Made by a program: the position numbers and the translations under genes. Below, in pieces: positions 62,329-64,000 of a stretch of 64,000 nt of DNA. The notes under the pieces are model-generated. The model saw only the letters and a program-made list of their open reading frames with translations. It ran no database searches and was not told the DNA's origin. The stretch covers positions 3,807,994 through 3,871,993 of the forward strand of contig CM074807.1 in assembly GCA_037447605.1 (NCBI GenBank). The letters are read 5' to 3'. The DNA is from Zygnema circumcarinatum (lineage: Eukaryota; Streptophyta; Zygnematophyceae; Zygnematales; Zygnemataceae). The stretch's first letter is position 1. Each line of letters opens with the position of its first letter.

Positions 62329-63509
62329 ATGCGAACTTCAGAAGCAACTCCCCATTTCAGCACGCTAACTGCTATGTCTGCTGCATCCTGCGCTGCCCTA
62401 CATGCTTATTTCTCTCCAGTAGGATGAGAATTGCTTATAACGTTGTCTGTTTGCACCTTGCCGATGATAATTTGGATCCGATATTCGTTCTTGAAACTGT
62501 TGAGTAAGAACGCGTGTCTGCCAGAAGTCTCAAAGGCCTCTATTTGGAGGAGGTGGCATTGTGCAGCTCGACATTGAAACGCTCGACTGTTCGTTTGTCG
62601 AGTGGGAGGGCGATGTCCTTGCCATTGGTGAGATGAGCAACGCCAATGCTACGTGAAACAGACGGTGTATTGGTCGTGCAGAAACTGCAAAAATTCAGAC
62701 ATGCATAAGTGGTGCTACGGACACCATTATAGTCCTGACATAAATCCAAAGTCGAGATGCATGATAAGAATTCATTACTTCATCCTTGTCTTACCTCAAT
62801 AAAGCAATCATTCTCAAATGTGATGAGGTGAAGGAACTGTACACAATCTCATTACAATGACCAGCCATCAATTCGCCCTTGAAGTTTTGGAAACTGCACA
62901 AAACAGAGAACTAGAGTTTTCAGGGTTTACCAATCCGATAGTTATTGACACACTATGCTGAATGCGTATATCACGCGCAAGTCCATTCAAATGAAGTTCC
63001 TTGCCATGGTTCAAAGTGTAAGCAAGGGAGTATGCAAGTGCTTGCAAATCTCGGCTTCATGACTGCGGAGTCGGAAAATTTATTTCACTTTCTCGTCACG
63101 TTACCTTGATTAAGTTTCAAAGGCTAGCCATTTGAAGGAAAAACGACTTGACATGATGGTGAATCAATGCAGGTGTATTTGAGGAAAGCTTGACTGTTGG
63201 AGAAGGGCGTTTTGAAAATGAGCTGCTCTCATCATATGATGATGTCGTTGGGGGTGTTCTTCTGGAACTGGTTAGTTACTTCCTGCAAAACATGAAGGAT
63301 GCCTTCCCTCGCAGAGAAATCCTTTGTGCCCTTTGTATTTTCGTTGTGAGAAAAAGGTGACTACAGCAAGCCATTCTTTCTTAAGGAGTCAACTTGCAGC
63401 TTAACCTGAAGAAAGTCGTTTACTTGACATGGCAGGCTACAGAGGAAGATTTCAAAGCCAAACTTGGGCAAACATGTACTGTCAGACTTGCCAGCAAGAA
63501 GTTGAAAAG
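62329..63509 (+). CDS. Leucine aminopeptidase (M17), 5' part, runs beyond the window
   Basis: Four exons seen: 62329-62418, 62567-62627, 63173-63270, 63436-63509 (about 107 codons), phase-consistent; the next exon (phase 2) lies beyond 64000 or was not recognised. The first exon gives a Ser/Thr/Ala-rich, plastid-type leader (MRTSEATPHFSTLTAMSAAS). The following residues LDIETLDCSFVEWEGDVLAIGVFEES, then FENELLSSYDDVVGGVLLEL and ATEEDFKAKLGQTCTVRLASKKLKR, match the start of the M17 leucine aminopeptidase N-domain (EWKGDLLAV.., LLAEA..EEDF..K.GQS). Metal-binding residues of the catalytic domain are outside the window, so activity cannot be judged. The last intron holds a retroelement tail (63526-63568). 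The weakest point is exon 1, whose donor (GTAGGA) is unusual. Confidence 0.62.
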
Positions 63510-63525
63510 GTCAGTGTAGGCCACT

Positions 63526-63568
63526 GCATTGATCTCACGATGGCGATGTCATCAAATGTACATGGACA
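63526..63568 (-). mobile_element. Retroelement 3' tail relic (copy 4)
   Basis: GCATTGATCTCACGATGGCG and ATCAAATGTACATGGACA match copy 3 in the same orientation; the hairpin is GATGGCgatGTCATC, with one base changed. It lies 16 bases after the last seen exon of the leucine aminopeptidase gene. Confidence 0.6.
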
Positions 63569-64000
63569 GTGTTGTTGTAATGTCGTAATTTCGCCCATTT
63601 CTCATTCGTTGACCTTTCTTAACATATTAAAACAGCTCACGGACGAGCCCTCTCTTGAGTATTAGTCGATATTGTCCCTTTCATTCGTTTAACTATGCGC
63701 GACCCCCTTATCCTCGCTTTATATAGTTTGGTTTTACTGGTTTCTTAAGAGCGTCAAGGACAGCCTACACACGAGTCACCTCTGCACGAAGTCTTCATAA
63801 TTGCCATCTTTCTGGAGATTGGTTAAAGTTGTACCTAGGATATGTGGAAAAGTACTTTTGAGTGACCCGAAGTGATTTGGAGAATGACGGATCCAATAAT
63901 TTTCTGCTTATCCTTACAGCGTCTAGTATTCCTTCACACAATAGAAGCACAATGAGCGCTAAATGTTTTCCTGGCGCACCCTCAAGATTGTATTGACTTC
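63569..64000. other. Intronic or intergenic end of the window
   Basis: Probably intron of the leucine aminopeptidase gene. No further exon was recognised. Confidence 0.35.

Overview
The window is nuclear DNA of a green plant, most likely a streptophyte of bryophyte or charophyte grade; the species cannot be named from the sequence alone. The evidence is a set of plastid genes with transit-peptide-like N termini (MinE, a PsbP-domain lumen protein, phosphoribosylanthranilate isomerase, mitoferrin-like carrier), intron-rich genes with GT-AG borders, an HSP70 whose first intron is at the conserved plant position, three nuclear tRNA-Val genes, and degenerate TTTAGGG-type repeats. No bacterial operon, CRISPR array or rRNA gene was seen. 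The assembly has a 10-N gap at 34723-34732.

Twelve protein genes could be assembled exon by exon, with reading frame and intron phase agreeing at every junction. From left to right they are: a three-domain saposin-like secretory protein (-, 652-3841); a Golgi GT31 beta-1,3-galactosyltransferase-like protein (+, 5269-9661); a DEAD-box helicase of the RH36/DDX49/Dbp8 group (+, 10809-14385); a plastid mitoferrin-like carrier (+, 20477-23571); a DENND11/LCHN-type DENN protein in 12 exons (-, 28108-33787); a plastid-targeted TLC/MFS nucleotide-exchange-like transporter (+, 36254-42353); phosphoribosylanthranilate isomerase (+, 46441-47971); an AMUN-like HhH protein (-, 48682-50376); cytosolic HSP70 (+, 51169-54611); a PsbP-domain protein like PPD6 (-, 55750-57561); plastid MinE (-, 59134-60661); and the 5' part of a leucine aminopeptidase (+, 62329 to beyond the window). 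Three tRNA-Val genes lie at 43.3-46.3 kb.

The spaces between genes are rich in small mobile elements. At 24.8-27.6 kb two related TA-flanked elements stand side by side; one carries a 986-bp foldback element with a 9-bp target duplication and an 840-bp element with an 8-bp duplication, and the neighbouring copy gives the empty sites. A second TA-flanked MITE family has three copies (18.6, 18.7, 61.3 kb). A 1.1-kb element with an 8-bp duplication (34.2-35.3 kb) holds a decayed reverse transcriptase. The 3' tail of that retroelement, with a GATGGC hairpin, recurs at 10.4, 46.1 and 63.5 kb. A small relative of the foldback element lies in the shared upstream region of the AMUN-like gene and HSP70.

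The genes are ordinary housekeeping genes and do not form a functional cluster. The observations most worth following are the nested transposons, the tRNA-Val(AAC) genes with an initiator-like AUCG T-loop, the DENN gene model, and the TLC/MFS transporter.
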